DNA of 7,813 nucleotides. It comes from Methanobacteriota archaeon. Lineage in GTDB: Archaea > Halobacteriota > Methanosarcinia > Methanosarcinales > Methanoperedenaceae. Where the stretch lies: positions 1-7,813 of the forward strand of contig JAHIHJ010000113.1 in NCBI GenBank assembly GCA_018899795.1. Reading direction: 5' to 3'. The notes under the pieces are model-generated. The model saw only the letters and a program-made list of their open reading frames with translations. It had not been told where the DNA came from and did not search any database. Positions 1 through 5,391 of the stretch are shown here, piece by piece; the stretch's first letter is position 1; each line of letters starts with the position of its first letter. The position numbers and the translations under genes were made by a program.

Positions 1-1
1 G

Positions 2-787
2 AATGAGACGAGATATGTGGATAAAGAGAGATATTTCAGCGGTGGGCTGTATAATTCCACGAGCGCGAAGCTTATTTCGATTGTGCGTGAATGGTATGTG
101 GATGAGGTGAAGTATCAGATATACGAGAAGTTCACAAGTGGAAGCGATATGATCAATGGAGAGATAAGGAAGAATTTTTCCGAACCTGATAAGGTGATGC
201 AGGCGAACAGGGATGGAGCAAAGCTTTTATCCAAAGGGATGTATCTTCCTTTCGGACTGACTATGAGGGCGTATCATACTGACGATGAAGGGAATGTGTA
301 TCCGGATGAGGAGCTTGAGGCGTGGAATGAGAGCGTGACGCTTGTGGTGAACCAGGAACCGGATTATCTTAGTGATAATAAGCCTCATCCATCAAATCCA
401 AGGTTGTACACGTTGAAAGTCAGGAATAATAATTTGCTAGGTCAGACCGGAATACATGTCCTGCCTACACTTAATCCATGGATTACAACGTTCAATCTGT
501 GGTCGATAGACGTGGAAGGAGAGTTCGTAAAGTTTGAGTTGATAGATGCTGATAATGAAGTGCATCCCAATCCGATTTTTGGGCATGAGGCACAGGTGTA
601 TGTAAGAAAACAGGACTTTGGTGTTATGGATTCAATAACAGGTTTGCCTATTGGAAACAATATGCCAATTAAATTCAATTTTACAACAGGGACTTTTATA
701 GCTGTACCTCCGGGTAAATTGATAGGAGTAGGGGATAAGAATTCATTGAATCCAATTGAAGAGTCTGAAGGATATAAGGTGAAATAA
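2..787 (+). CDS. C-terminal part of a large envelope protein, DUF7286-like (5' partial)
   Basis: The frame is open to the left edge; the GTG at 17 is internal and the real start lies outside the window. About 261 residues are visible. The first half is polar and mixed (RYFSGG, REWYVDEV, LPFGLTMRAYHTDDEGNVYPDEELEAW). The second half is beta-rich and ends in a conserved-looking block with LNPWITTFNLWSIDVEGEF, then VPPGKLIGVGD at about 704-736. From memory this block resembles the C-terminus of the DUF7286 proteins of haloarchaea, large proteins encoded near type IV pilus-like secretion genes. That assignment is recall, not a search. The stop codon overlaps the next ATG by one base (TAATG), so the two genes are probably coupled. 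Composition changes inside the gene: about 58% GC at 301-360 against 37% at 721-780 by hand count. Function is unknown; a role in surface or secretion structures is inferred. Confidence 0.6.
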   Translation, partial: NETRYVDKERYFSGGLYNSTSAKLISIVREWYVDEVKYQIYEKFTSGSDMINGEIRKNFSEPDKVMQANRDGAKLLSKGMYLPFGLTMRAYHTDDEGNVYPDEELEAWNESVTLVVNQEPDYLSDNKPHPSNPRLYTLKVRNNNLLGQTGIHVLPTLNPWITTFNLWSIDVEGEFVKFELIDADNEVHPNPIFGHEAQVYVRKQDFGVMDSITGLPIGNNMPIKFNFTTGTFIAVPPGKLIGVGDKNSLNPIEESEGYKVK

Positions 788-1407
788 TGAAAATTAGAAT
801 ATTAATATTGACTTTTGCGGTATTGTTTTCTATTTCCCAAATTGCATTAGCGGAAGAAAATGATTATGGGACTGTTAATGCTTGGTTCAATGGCAAAAAT
901 GCGACTATTGAAACTGTAGAGGGAATTAAATTAAGGATCGGAGAGCCATCAGATGTTAAAATTGAAGTGACTTCAAAAATTAGTGGACATGTTATTGTTG
1001 CATTAACAGAAACAGGAGGCACTAAGGCTTATGATGTTTCAAGTGGACCGAGTAAACAGGATGAAAGGATAGATAATTTAAACATAGAATCGGGTTGGTC
1101 AAAAACCTATACCTGGACAGTAATCCCGAATGGCGCTTGGAAAAATGGAAATGCGCCAATTAATATTTTCATAAAGTTTTATGATACCAAAACTAAAAAA
1201 GAAAAAATCATCCAATTCACCATCGTCAACCCCTACATCCTCGACGAGCAGTACCCAGGCTCCTCCCCCGCACAGACCACAGGCGCCGCACAGCCCTCAC
1301 CTACCGGCACTTCATCTGAGCCTCAGCAGGCGCCGTTCCTGGAGGCGGCAGGCGCGATTGCGGTGATGCTGGGAGTATGGATGTGGAAGCGTGGATCGAG
1401 AACTTGA
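787..1407 (+). CDS. Sarcinarray family surface protein with C-terminal anchor
   Basis: A 206-residue exported protein. Residues 1-22 form a signal peptide (KIR, hydrophobic core, cleavage probably after ALA before EEND). Residues 25-152 form a beta-rich domain with the hallmark strings YGTVNAWFNGKNAT, IGEPSDVKIEVTSKISGHV, GWSKTYTWTV, PNGAW and GNAPINIF, then NPYILDEQYPG. I recognise these as the sarcinarray family of Methanosarcinales. A Ser/Thr/Pro/Gln linker (159-182) follows, then APFLEAAGAIAVMLGVWMW and KRGSRT, a tripartite C-terminal signal like archaeosortase substrates, but with APF where PGF would be usual. NAT (38-40) is a possible N-glycosylation site. The start is well supported by AAGGTGA at 776-782, and the ATG overlaps the upstream stop. 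It probably sits on the cell surface; its exact role is unknown. Codon use switches abruptly to C-ending codons at residue 140. Confidence 0.85.
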   Translation: MKIRILILTFAVLFSISQIALAEENDYGTVNAWFNGKNATIETVEGIKLRIGEPSDVKIEVTSKISGHVIVALTETGGTKAYDVSSGPSKQDERIDNLNIESGWSKTYTWTVIPNGAWKNGNAPINIFIKFYDTKTKKEKIIQFTIVNPYILDEQYPGSSPAQTTGAAQPSPTGTSSEPQQAPFLEAAGAIAVMLGVWMWKRGSRT

Positions 1408-1455
1408 GGTATGGAGTAGATTACAGTTAGTATCTTTATGCAATGGCAAATGATT

Positions 1456-1466
1456 CTGAAAAAAGA
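1456..1466 (-). terminator. Possible oligo-T terminator of the toxin-antitoxin operon
   Basis: On the minus strand a run of six T lies about 50 bases past the stop of the antitoxin gene (AAAAAA at 1459-1464 on the + strand). Archaeal termination often uses such U-tracts. No convincing hairpin is seen, so this is weak. Confidence 0.2.
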
Positions 1467-1511
1467 CTTAACGTATTCACTTCCCCTGTTGCATATGAGC
1501 CCACTATAGAC

Positions 1512-1721
1512 TCAGGCAGGATGTAAAATAGATTTAATTTTCCCAAATAATTCGGATAAAAACCCTTTCTTTTTTCTACGAGCCACATCATCAACATATC
1601 TAAGAGAAGTAATCTTCGTTTCATGCGGACCTTCCCAATCTTCAGATTTGATCGGCGCAGATTCTATCTCTTTTATTGCTGTTTCTCTCTCTTCATGAGA
1701 ATATTTTTTCATTATATTCAT
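1512..1721 (-). CDS. Putative antitoxin, partner of BrnT-like toxin
   Basis: A small charged protein of 69 residues from the ATG at 1721, or 72 from the ATG at 1730; a third in-frame ATG is at 1712. The 1721 start is preferred because it forms an ATGA overlap with the toxin stop (1718-1721), typical of translational coupling. The AGGGA at about 1734-1738 also permits 1730. The N-terminal half is acidic and helical (YSHEERETAIKEIESAP) with a SEDWEGPHETKI loop. The C-terminus is basic and amphipathic (ARRKKKGFLSELFGKIK). I see no clear ribbon-helix-helix or helix-turn-helix motif, so the antitoxin role is inferred from order (toxin first, as in brnTA and higBA), overlap and size. It could instead be an unrelated small co-expressed protein. 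Confidence 0.55.
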   Translation of the reverse strand: MNIMKKYSHEERETAIKEIESAPIKSEDWEGPHETKITSLRYVDDVARRKKKGFLSELFGKIKSILHPA

Positions 1722-2005
1722 GTTTTGCATCTTTCCCTATATAACTTTTTATACCCATCCGCTGGTTCGTAGGCAGTAAGCAGATAGAAGCTTTGGGATG
1801 ATTGCTGTACTAATACCACCATCATGACCCTTCCAAAAGATTCTCCAAGTACTGTATATCTTATCTCCCCTGCGTTGCTGGTCTTGCGAGAATAGGTCAC
1901 TCCATTGAGGACATTGAAAACCTCAGATATGCTTACCCCATGCTTCCTTATATGGGCTTCAGCATCAAGATCGGTTATAATCTCTATTTGTTTCCAATCG
2001 ACCAT
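1718..2005 (-). CDS. BrnT/DUF4258-like RelE-superfamily toxin
   Basis: A 95-residue protein with the layout of BrnT-type ribonuclease toxins: an early helix leading into IRKHGVSISEVFNVL (19-33), then a strand with an arginine (GEIRYTVLGES, 47-56), a hydrophobic strand GRVMMVVLV (59-67), and a last strand plus helix with TAYEPADGYKKLYRE (77-91). In BrnT the matching blocks are KHGV, LG...GR..VV and a final Ala/Tyr-rich helix. The N-terminal WD..K segment typical of BrnT is altered, so DUF4258 is a real alternative. The toxin would cleave RNA to slow translation and be neutralised by the downstream gene, which it overlaps by 4 bases. The ATG at 2005 has only a weak ribosome site. An AT-rich inverted repeat lies 29-44 bases upstream. 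Confidence 0.65.
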   Translation of the reverse strand: MVDWKQIEIITDLDAEAHIRKHGVSISEVFNVLNGVTYSRKTSNAGEIRYTVLGESFGRVMMVVLVQQSSQSFYLLTAYEPADGYKKLYRERCKT

Positions 2006-2033
2006 TTGAGTCTGGATATGTATTACATGTCTT

Positions 2034-2049
2034 AATAATTTCTATTATT
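2034..2049 (-). promoter_or_regulatory. Inverted repeat upstream of the toxin gene, candidate promoter/operator
   Basis: AATAAT-TTCT-ATTATT is a perfect 6-base inverted repeat, 29-44 bases upstream of the toxin ATG. This is where an archaeal TATA element would lie. It could act as the TATA region, as an autoregulatory operator, or be a chance product of AT-rich sequence. Confidence 0.3.
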
Positions 2050-2159
2050 TCTCGCCAGGCTCTGCACTACTGCACCCGCCAGCATCCTCCCCACAACCGC
2101 CCGAATCAGCCTCTCGCTGTCCGCCTGCGAGCGCAGGAGTCCGGCAAAATATAAAATAA

Positions 2160-2201
2160 GACGAGCAGTACCCTGGCGCCGCCCCTGTTCAAACCCCGGG
2201 C
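2160..2201 (+). pseudogene. Remnant of a second sarcinarray gene (linker region)
   Basis: Read from 2160, the sequence encodes DEQYPGAAPVQTPG, against DEQYPGSSPAQTTG in the intact sarcinarray gene (nucleotides 1243-1284): 10 of 14 residues and 33 of 42 bases match by hand alignment, including an uninterrupted match of at least 14 bases. A TAA lies directly before it in frame, and no anchor segment follows. It is therefore a broken scrap of a paralogue, consistent with a former tandem sarcinarray array. Confidence 0.6.
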
Positions 2202-2222
2202 AGGGAAATTAGACACAACAAC

Positions 2223-2264
2223 TTAAATAACTTGACTTTTGTACAATCTCAACTTTTCGAAAAG
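2223..2264 (+). promoter_or_regulatory. Candidate mptA promoter with TATA-like element and palindrome
   Basis: TTAAATAA at 2223-2230 resembles an archaeal TATA box. The perfect 12-base palindrome CTTTTCGAAAAG at 2253-2264 lies where transcription from that box would start, so it could be an operator. A second TATA-like stretch, TATATACTT at 2311-2319, is an alternative but is close to the ATG. Confidence 0.3.
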
Positions 2265-2340
2265 CTTATCCCTTATTATCAGCATCAGTCCGTAAGTAAC
2301 CATATACTGCTATATACTTCATACTTTCTGGAGATTAAAA

Positions 2341-3294
2341 ATGGAACTTCCTGTTGTACACTTGCCCGATATCCAGGCAAACCTGCCTGACATCCCCATT
2401 ACTTTAACAAGAGTAGGGGTCACAGACGTTAAGAAACTTGTTGAGGTAGCGCGAAAAGACAAACGCCCTATCGTGCTGGTATCTACATTCGATATCTTTG
2501 TTGACCTGCCATCTGACAGGAAAGGCGCCAACCTGTCAAGGAACTTTGAAGCGATAGACGAAGTGCTTGAACAGATGATAAAATCGCCTGTATATGAGAT
2601 CGAGGACCTGTGCGGTGAAGTCTCAAAAAGGCTTATCGACAGGCACGAATACGCCCTGAACGCTGAGGTCAGGATGAGGGCAGAATACGTCGTTAAGCGG
2701 GAAACCCCCATATCAAAGATAAGCTGCCAGGAAGTTGTCAACATCTTTGCAGAAGCAAGAGCCATAAGAAATAACGACCTGACAGTAAGAAAGATGATAG
2801 GCGCTGAAGTGCTCGGTATAACTGCATGTCCCTGCGCCCAGGAAATAATGCGTGATAAAGCCAAAAAGGAATTAAAAACGCTCGGTGTTGAGGGAGATAT
2901 TATAAAGAAATTCCTGAACCGTGTACCCATGCCCACGCATAACCAGAGAGGCAGGGGCATCATATCCATCGAGGTACAGGACGCCAATTTCGTTTCACTT
3001 GACAGGATAATAAATATAATAGAGAACTCCATGAGTTCGCAGATGTTCGAACTGTTGAAAAGAACAGATGAAGCGGCTGTTGTAGAACGGGCGCATAAAA
3101 ATCCTAAATTCGTTGAGGACTGCGTCCGGGATATGGCTCAAAAGGTAGTGAAGGAGTTCCCTGAACTGCCGGACGATTCAATTATCATAATAAAACAGAT
3201 CAACGAGGAAAGCATCCACCGCCACAATGCGTTCGCAGAACGCACATCCACCCTTGGGGAACTCAGGTACGAACTCAATAATATCGGTAAATGA
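2341..3294 (+). CDS. mptA: GTP cyclohydrolase MptA (type IV/IB, Fe(II)-dependent)
   Basis: A full-length 317-residue MptA of the FolE2 (type IB) superfamily. It converts GTP to 7,8-dihydroneopterin 2',3'-cyclic phosphate, the first step toward tetrahydromethanopterin, the C1 carrier of methanogens and anaerobic methanotrophs. Visible family blocks are [18 protein letters not shown] at the N-terminus, [25 protein letters not shown] (about 46-70), [20 protein letters not shown] with Cys163 and Cys165, [12 protein letters not shown] with His200, [17 protein letters not shown], and the C-terminal [13 protein letters not shown] with His293 and His295. The conserved histidines and cysteine are expected metal or catalytic residues. 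The start is supported by GGAG at 2330-2333, seven bases upstream of the ATG. The last 20 bases overlap the convergent gene, and a T5 run follows the stop at 3301-3305. The gene seems to stand alone. Confidence 0.95.
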   Translation: MELPVVHLPDIQANLPDIPITLTRVGVTDVKKLVEVARKDKRPIVLVSTFDIFVDLPSDRKGANLSRNFEAIDEVLEQMIKSPVYEIEDLCGEVSKRLIDRHEYALNAEVRMRAEYVVKRETPISKISCQEVVNIFAEARAIRNNDLTVRKMIGAEVLGITACPCAQEIMRDKAKKELKTLGVEGDIIKKFLNRVPMPTHNQRGRGIISIEVQDANFVSLDRIINIIENSMSSQMFELLKRTDEAAVVERAHKNPKFVEDCVRDMAQKVVKEFPELPDDSIIIIKQINEESIHRHNAFAERTSTLGELRYELNNIGK

Positions 3295-3583
3295 ACAGAA
3301 TTTTTCCCAGCAATAGCGCCAGATATATAAATACGGTAAGGGTAATTAAATACAGTACATAAAGCCATGCTTCCTTGAGCACGAATACCTCCCTCCATGT
3401 TATCCTGTTGACCTCTTCCCAGTTCTTCCTGTACCATATATCACTGGGGGGCTGATAACGGCTGAACCTGTCCACATGGCAATCGCGGTCTCTTAATGCT
3501 TCGAATGAATCAGGGCATTTCACTGCCTTGCAGGTAAAGCGCCTCTGGCAGTTTAGATTGTGAGCAGGGTCCTGAGTTAACAT
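3275..3583 (-). CDS. Small membrane protein with Cys-containing cytosolic head
   Basis: A 102-residue hypothetical protein. The N-terminal 70 residues are polar, with four cysteines at 12, 18, 23 and 35 (spacing C-x5-C-x4-C-x11-C), plus aromatic-rich [21 protein letters not shown] single hydrophobic helix spans about 73-97, ending in IYRYY. This suggests a tail-anchored or single-span protein whose head may bind zinc or an iron-sulfur cluster; that is inference. It is convergent with mptA, overlapping its last 20 bases, and divergent from the dehydratase-like gene, from which a 67-base AT-rich promoter region separates it. Codon use resembles that of the neighbours, which supports a real gene rather than an antisense shadow. 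The ATG at 3583 has no clear ribosome site, so a leaderless transcript is likely. Family not recognised. Confidence 0.65.
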   Translation of the reverse strand: MLTQDPAHNLNCQRRFTCKAVKCPDSFEALRDRDCHVDRFSRYQPPSDIWYRKNWEEVNRITWREVFVLKEAWLYVLYLITLTVFIYLALLLGKILFIYRYY

Positions 3584-3616
3584 AATGTTCCATAAATTAT
3601 AATATTAATTAGTAAT

Positions 3617-3630
3617 TTTAAATATATAAA
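3617..3630 (+). promoter_or_regulatory. TATA box for the dehydratase-like gene
   Basis: TTTAAATATATAAA is a near-consensus archaeal TATA box. It begins 34 bases upstream of the ATG at 3651, which puts the transcript start at or just before the start codon. This supports a leaderless mRNA and argues against the in-frame TTG at 3633, which lies right next to the box. The surrounding AT-rich stretch (3584-3616) may hold the divergent promoter of the minus-strand gene. Confidence 0.6.
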
Positions 3631-3650
3631 CATTGTGCGAAAAAACATTC

Positions 3651-4625
3651 ATGCAAAACCATAAATTTACCATTAGCAATAGGAACCCTGTGAAAAAGAT
3701 CGGAATAACAGCCCTCGTTCCCCCTGAACTGATATTTTCCTGCGGCGTGGCGCCCTTTGATGTCAATAACGTCATACCTGCATCAAAAAAATACCCTGGA
3801 AACAAGCTGTGCGCATGGACAGCGATCTGGAAGGATATGCTTGTTAAAAAAGAAATAAATGTAGATTCTCTTGTCGTAGTTGCGGGAGGAGACTGCCATA
3901 ATGCCCTTGTGGACGGGCAGAAAGCGGCAATGAGCGGGATACCAACTCACTTTTTCTTCTATCCGTTCGATGGGGACACGTCTTATATGGAATCGCAATT
4001 ACACAGGCTTTCCCGATTTCTTGGAGGCATCAAATCCCCTGAAAAATTCAAGGAGATAGGGGAACTGAAAAAGCAGGGGCAATTGTTAGATAAAAAAAGA
4101 TGCAATGGGAAACTCTCATCGAGTGATGCGTTCAGTATCCTGATATCTTTCAGTGATCTTGCAGGCGACCCTGCAGGATTTTCCAGGGCGATATCTGCTC
4201 TGGAAGAAAAGGATATTGACATCAGGAACAGGGTTGCGCTGATAGGAGTCCCTCCGATATTTCATGACTTTCATGAGACTGCGCAATCACTCGATCTTCA
4301 GATAGTGTTCGATGAACTCCCGTATGAGTTCATAAGGCACGGGGGTGGTGATGTACAGGAAATAGCGCGGGATTATTGCGATTATACCTTTGCAAGACCT
4401 CTTGAGTTCAGGATAGACTTTCTCAAAAAAGAACTCAAACGACGAAGAGTGGATGGAGTGATCCATTATACGCAGTTCGCATGCCACCATATGCTTGAGG
4501 ACGAAGTATTAAGGGAAAAACTCGATTATCCCCTGCTGACAATACAGGGAGACCTGCCCGGAAATACCCCGCAGCAGGTAAAACTGAGGCTTGAAGCCTT
4601 CAGGGAGATGCTTGATCGAATATGA
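3651..4625 (+). CDS. 2-hydroxyacyl-CoA dehydratase (HgdB/BcrC)-family iron-sulfur protein
   Basis: A 324-residue member of the 2-hydroxyacyl-CoA dehydratase D-component family (HgdB, FldB, BcrC, and the double-cubane proteins such as YjiM). Family signs are the opening KIGITALVPPELIFSCGVAPFD, GDCHNALVDGQK, VALIGVPPIFHDFHE, ARPLEFRIDFLKKELKRRRVDGVIHYTQFACHH, and the closing PLLTIQGDLPG..QQVKLRLEAFREML. Candidate cluster cysteines are 31, 54, 82, 243 and 278; Cys151 lies in the variable middle. Relatives take one ATP-energised electron at a time from the HgdC-type activator, encoded just downstream. Only one dehydratase-type subunit is present, whereas CoA dehydratases and reductases need at least two, so a homodimeric double-cubane-like protein is more likely. 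I believe methanogens carry a conserved pair of this kind (MJ0007/MJ0004-like). The substrate is unknown. The start at ATG 3651 fits a leaderless transcript. Confidence 0.85.
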   Translation: MQNHKFTISNRNPVKKIGITALVPPELIFSCGVAPFDVNNVIPASKKYPGNKLCAWTAIWKDMLVKKEINVDSLVVVAGGDCHNALVDGQKAAMSGIPTHFFFYPFDGDTSYMESQLHRLSRFLGGIKSPEKFKEIGELKKQGQLLDKKRCNGKLSSSDAFSILISFSDLAGDPAGFSRAISALEEKDIDIRNRVALIGVPPIFHDFHETAQSLDLQIVFDELPYEFIRHGGGDVQEIARDYCDYTFARPLEFRIDFLKKELKRRRVDGVIHYTQFACHHMLEDEVLREKLDYPLLTIQGDLPGNTPQQVKLRLEAFREMLDRI

Positions 4626-4708
4626 TTAAACTTTGCAAAAGTTTGATCAATATAAGGGGTATGCGCAGCATACACCTGTGCCATTTAAAGCGGGGCGTCG
4701 GTTTATGA
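4622..4708 (+). CDS. Possible 28-residue ORF bridging the dehydratase-like and activator genes
   Basis: An ATG at 4622 overlaps the stop of the upstream gene (ATGA, 4622-4625). The frame runs 28 codons and ends at TGA 4706-4708, which overlaps the ATG at 4705 of the activator (again ATGA). It begins MIKLCKSLIN and ends HLKRGVGL, with two cysteines and a basic character. An internal ATG at 4661 follows AAGGGG (4654-4659). It may be a small protein or simply a translation-coupling bridge. It is incompatible with an N-terminal extension of the activator from the TTG at 4633, so one of the two readings is wrong. Confidence 0.35.
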   Translation: MIKLCKSLINIRGMRSIHLCHLKRGVGL

Positions 4709-5391
4709 TCGGACTGGATGTAGGCAGCACTGCTGCAAAAATGGTATGGATCGAAAACGGGGATGTAAAATTCCGCATAACTTCTACTCACAACTGGAAG
4801 GAACTGGTAGAAGGGATAGACGGCGATGATATAATTTCAACAGGGTATTTCAGGAAATCAGTGCCCCATCGCGCCTCACTCACGGAATTAACAGCTGCTA
4901 TTTACGGTGTCAGGCATTATTTTCCGGATGCACAGGTCATTGTGGATATCGGGGGGCAGGATACAAAGGTCATTGACGTCAGGAATAATAACTTTGTCAT
5001 AAACGACAAATGCAGCGCGGGAACTGGTGCTTTCCTTGAGTTCGTGGCAAATTATTTCAGGATCGAGCTTAATGAACTTGGTTCAATGCATGCGATAGCA
5101 AAGCGCGTTCCTGATATCAACAACACATGCGGGGTATTCGCGCTTTCAGAGATGATATCCCAGCTTGTAGCAGGTTATTCAAAAGAAGAAGTAATAGCAG
5201 GTATGCATTATGCTTTTGCGCGCAGGATATCCCATATGATACCACAGACGCAGAAGGTCGTTCTAATAGGCGGAACTGTAAAAAATAAAGGAATGGTCGC
5301 TGCCTTAAGGGACGTTATGAACATCGATGTCCTTATACCTGACGAACCTCAGATAATCAATGCGCTGGGAGCATTGAACTATTATCCTTAA
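4705..5391 (+). CDS. BadF/BcrA/HgdC-family activator ATPase
   Basis: A 228-residue ASKHA-fold ATPase that, in its family, forms a homodimer with one [4Fe-4S] cluster at the interface and uses ATP hydrolysis to push an electron into the dehydratase-type partner. Motifs: MIGLDVGSTAAKMVW (phosphate-1 loop), VIVDIGGQDTKVI (phosphate-2), NDKCSAGTGAFLE with Cys103, NNTCGVFALSEM with Cys142 (the two cluster cysteines), and VVLIGGTVKNKGMVAAL (adenosine loop). ALGALNYYP closes the protein. The ATG at 4705 puts DVGST at the usual distance from the N-terminus. TTG 4633 and GTG 4678 are in-frame alternatives adding 24 or 9 residues, but have no ribosome site. It is co-directional with its partner and probably in one operon. 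The length is on the short side for the family. It is shorter than methanogenesis marker 15, a relative of about 400 residues as I recall. Confidence 0.88.
   Translation: MIGLDVGSTAAKMVWIENGDVKFRITSTHNWKELVEGIDGDDIISTGYFRKSVPHRASLTELTAAIYGVRHYFPDAQVIVDIGGQDTKVIDVRNNNFVINDKCSAGTGAFLEFVANYFRIELNELGSMHAIAKRVPDINNTCGVFALSEMISQLVAGYSKEEVIAGMHYAFARRISHMIPQTQKVVLIGGTVKNKGMVAALRDVMNIDVLIPDEPQIINALGALNYYP

Larger units (their letters stand above)
2032..2208 (-). other. GC-rich intergenic island with an open, start-less minus-strand frame
   Basis: The 335-base gap between the toxin and mptA holds no intact gene, but 2051-2150 is about 66% GC (hand count) while both flanks are AT-rich. On the minus strand a frame is open for 58 codons between stops at 2209-2211 and 2032-2034. 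Its translation is helix-like (for example LLRSQADSERLIRAVVGRML, then SLARNN). It has no upstream ATG; the only ATG is internal and gives 17 residues. It may be the relic of a gene C-terminus or an accident of GC-rich sequence. I do not recognise a family. Confidence 0.3.

Noticed and set aside
442..678. Minus-strand 78-codon frame inside the first gene
   Set aside because: It is antisense to a conserved-looking coding frame and has no recognisable features of its own.
1436..1624. Minus-strand 62-codon frame overlapping the antitoxin gene
   Set aside because: It is out of frame with the coupled antitoxin, has an unremarkable hydrophobic translation, and shows no link to the upstream gene.
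2319..3032. Long minus-strand open frame of 237 codons opposite mptA
   Set aside because: It lies antisense to a clearly coding MptA and has a Ser/Leu/Ile-rich translation typical of an antisense shadow.
3633..3650. TTG at 3633 as start of the dehydratase-like gene
   Set aside because: It directly abuts a strong TATA box, so it could hardly be transcribed from it; ATG 3651 fits better.
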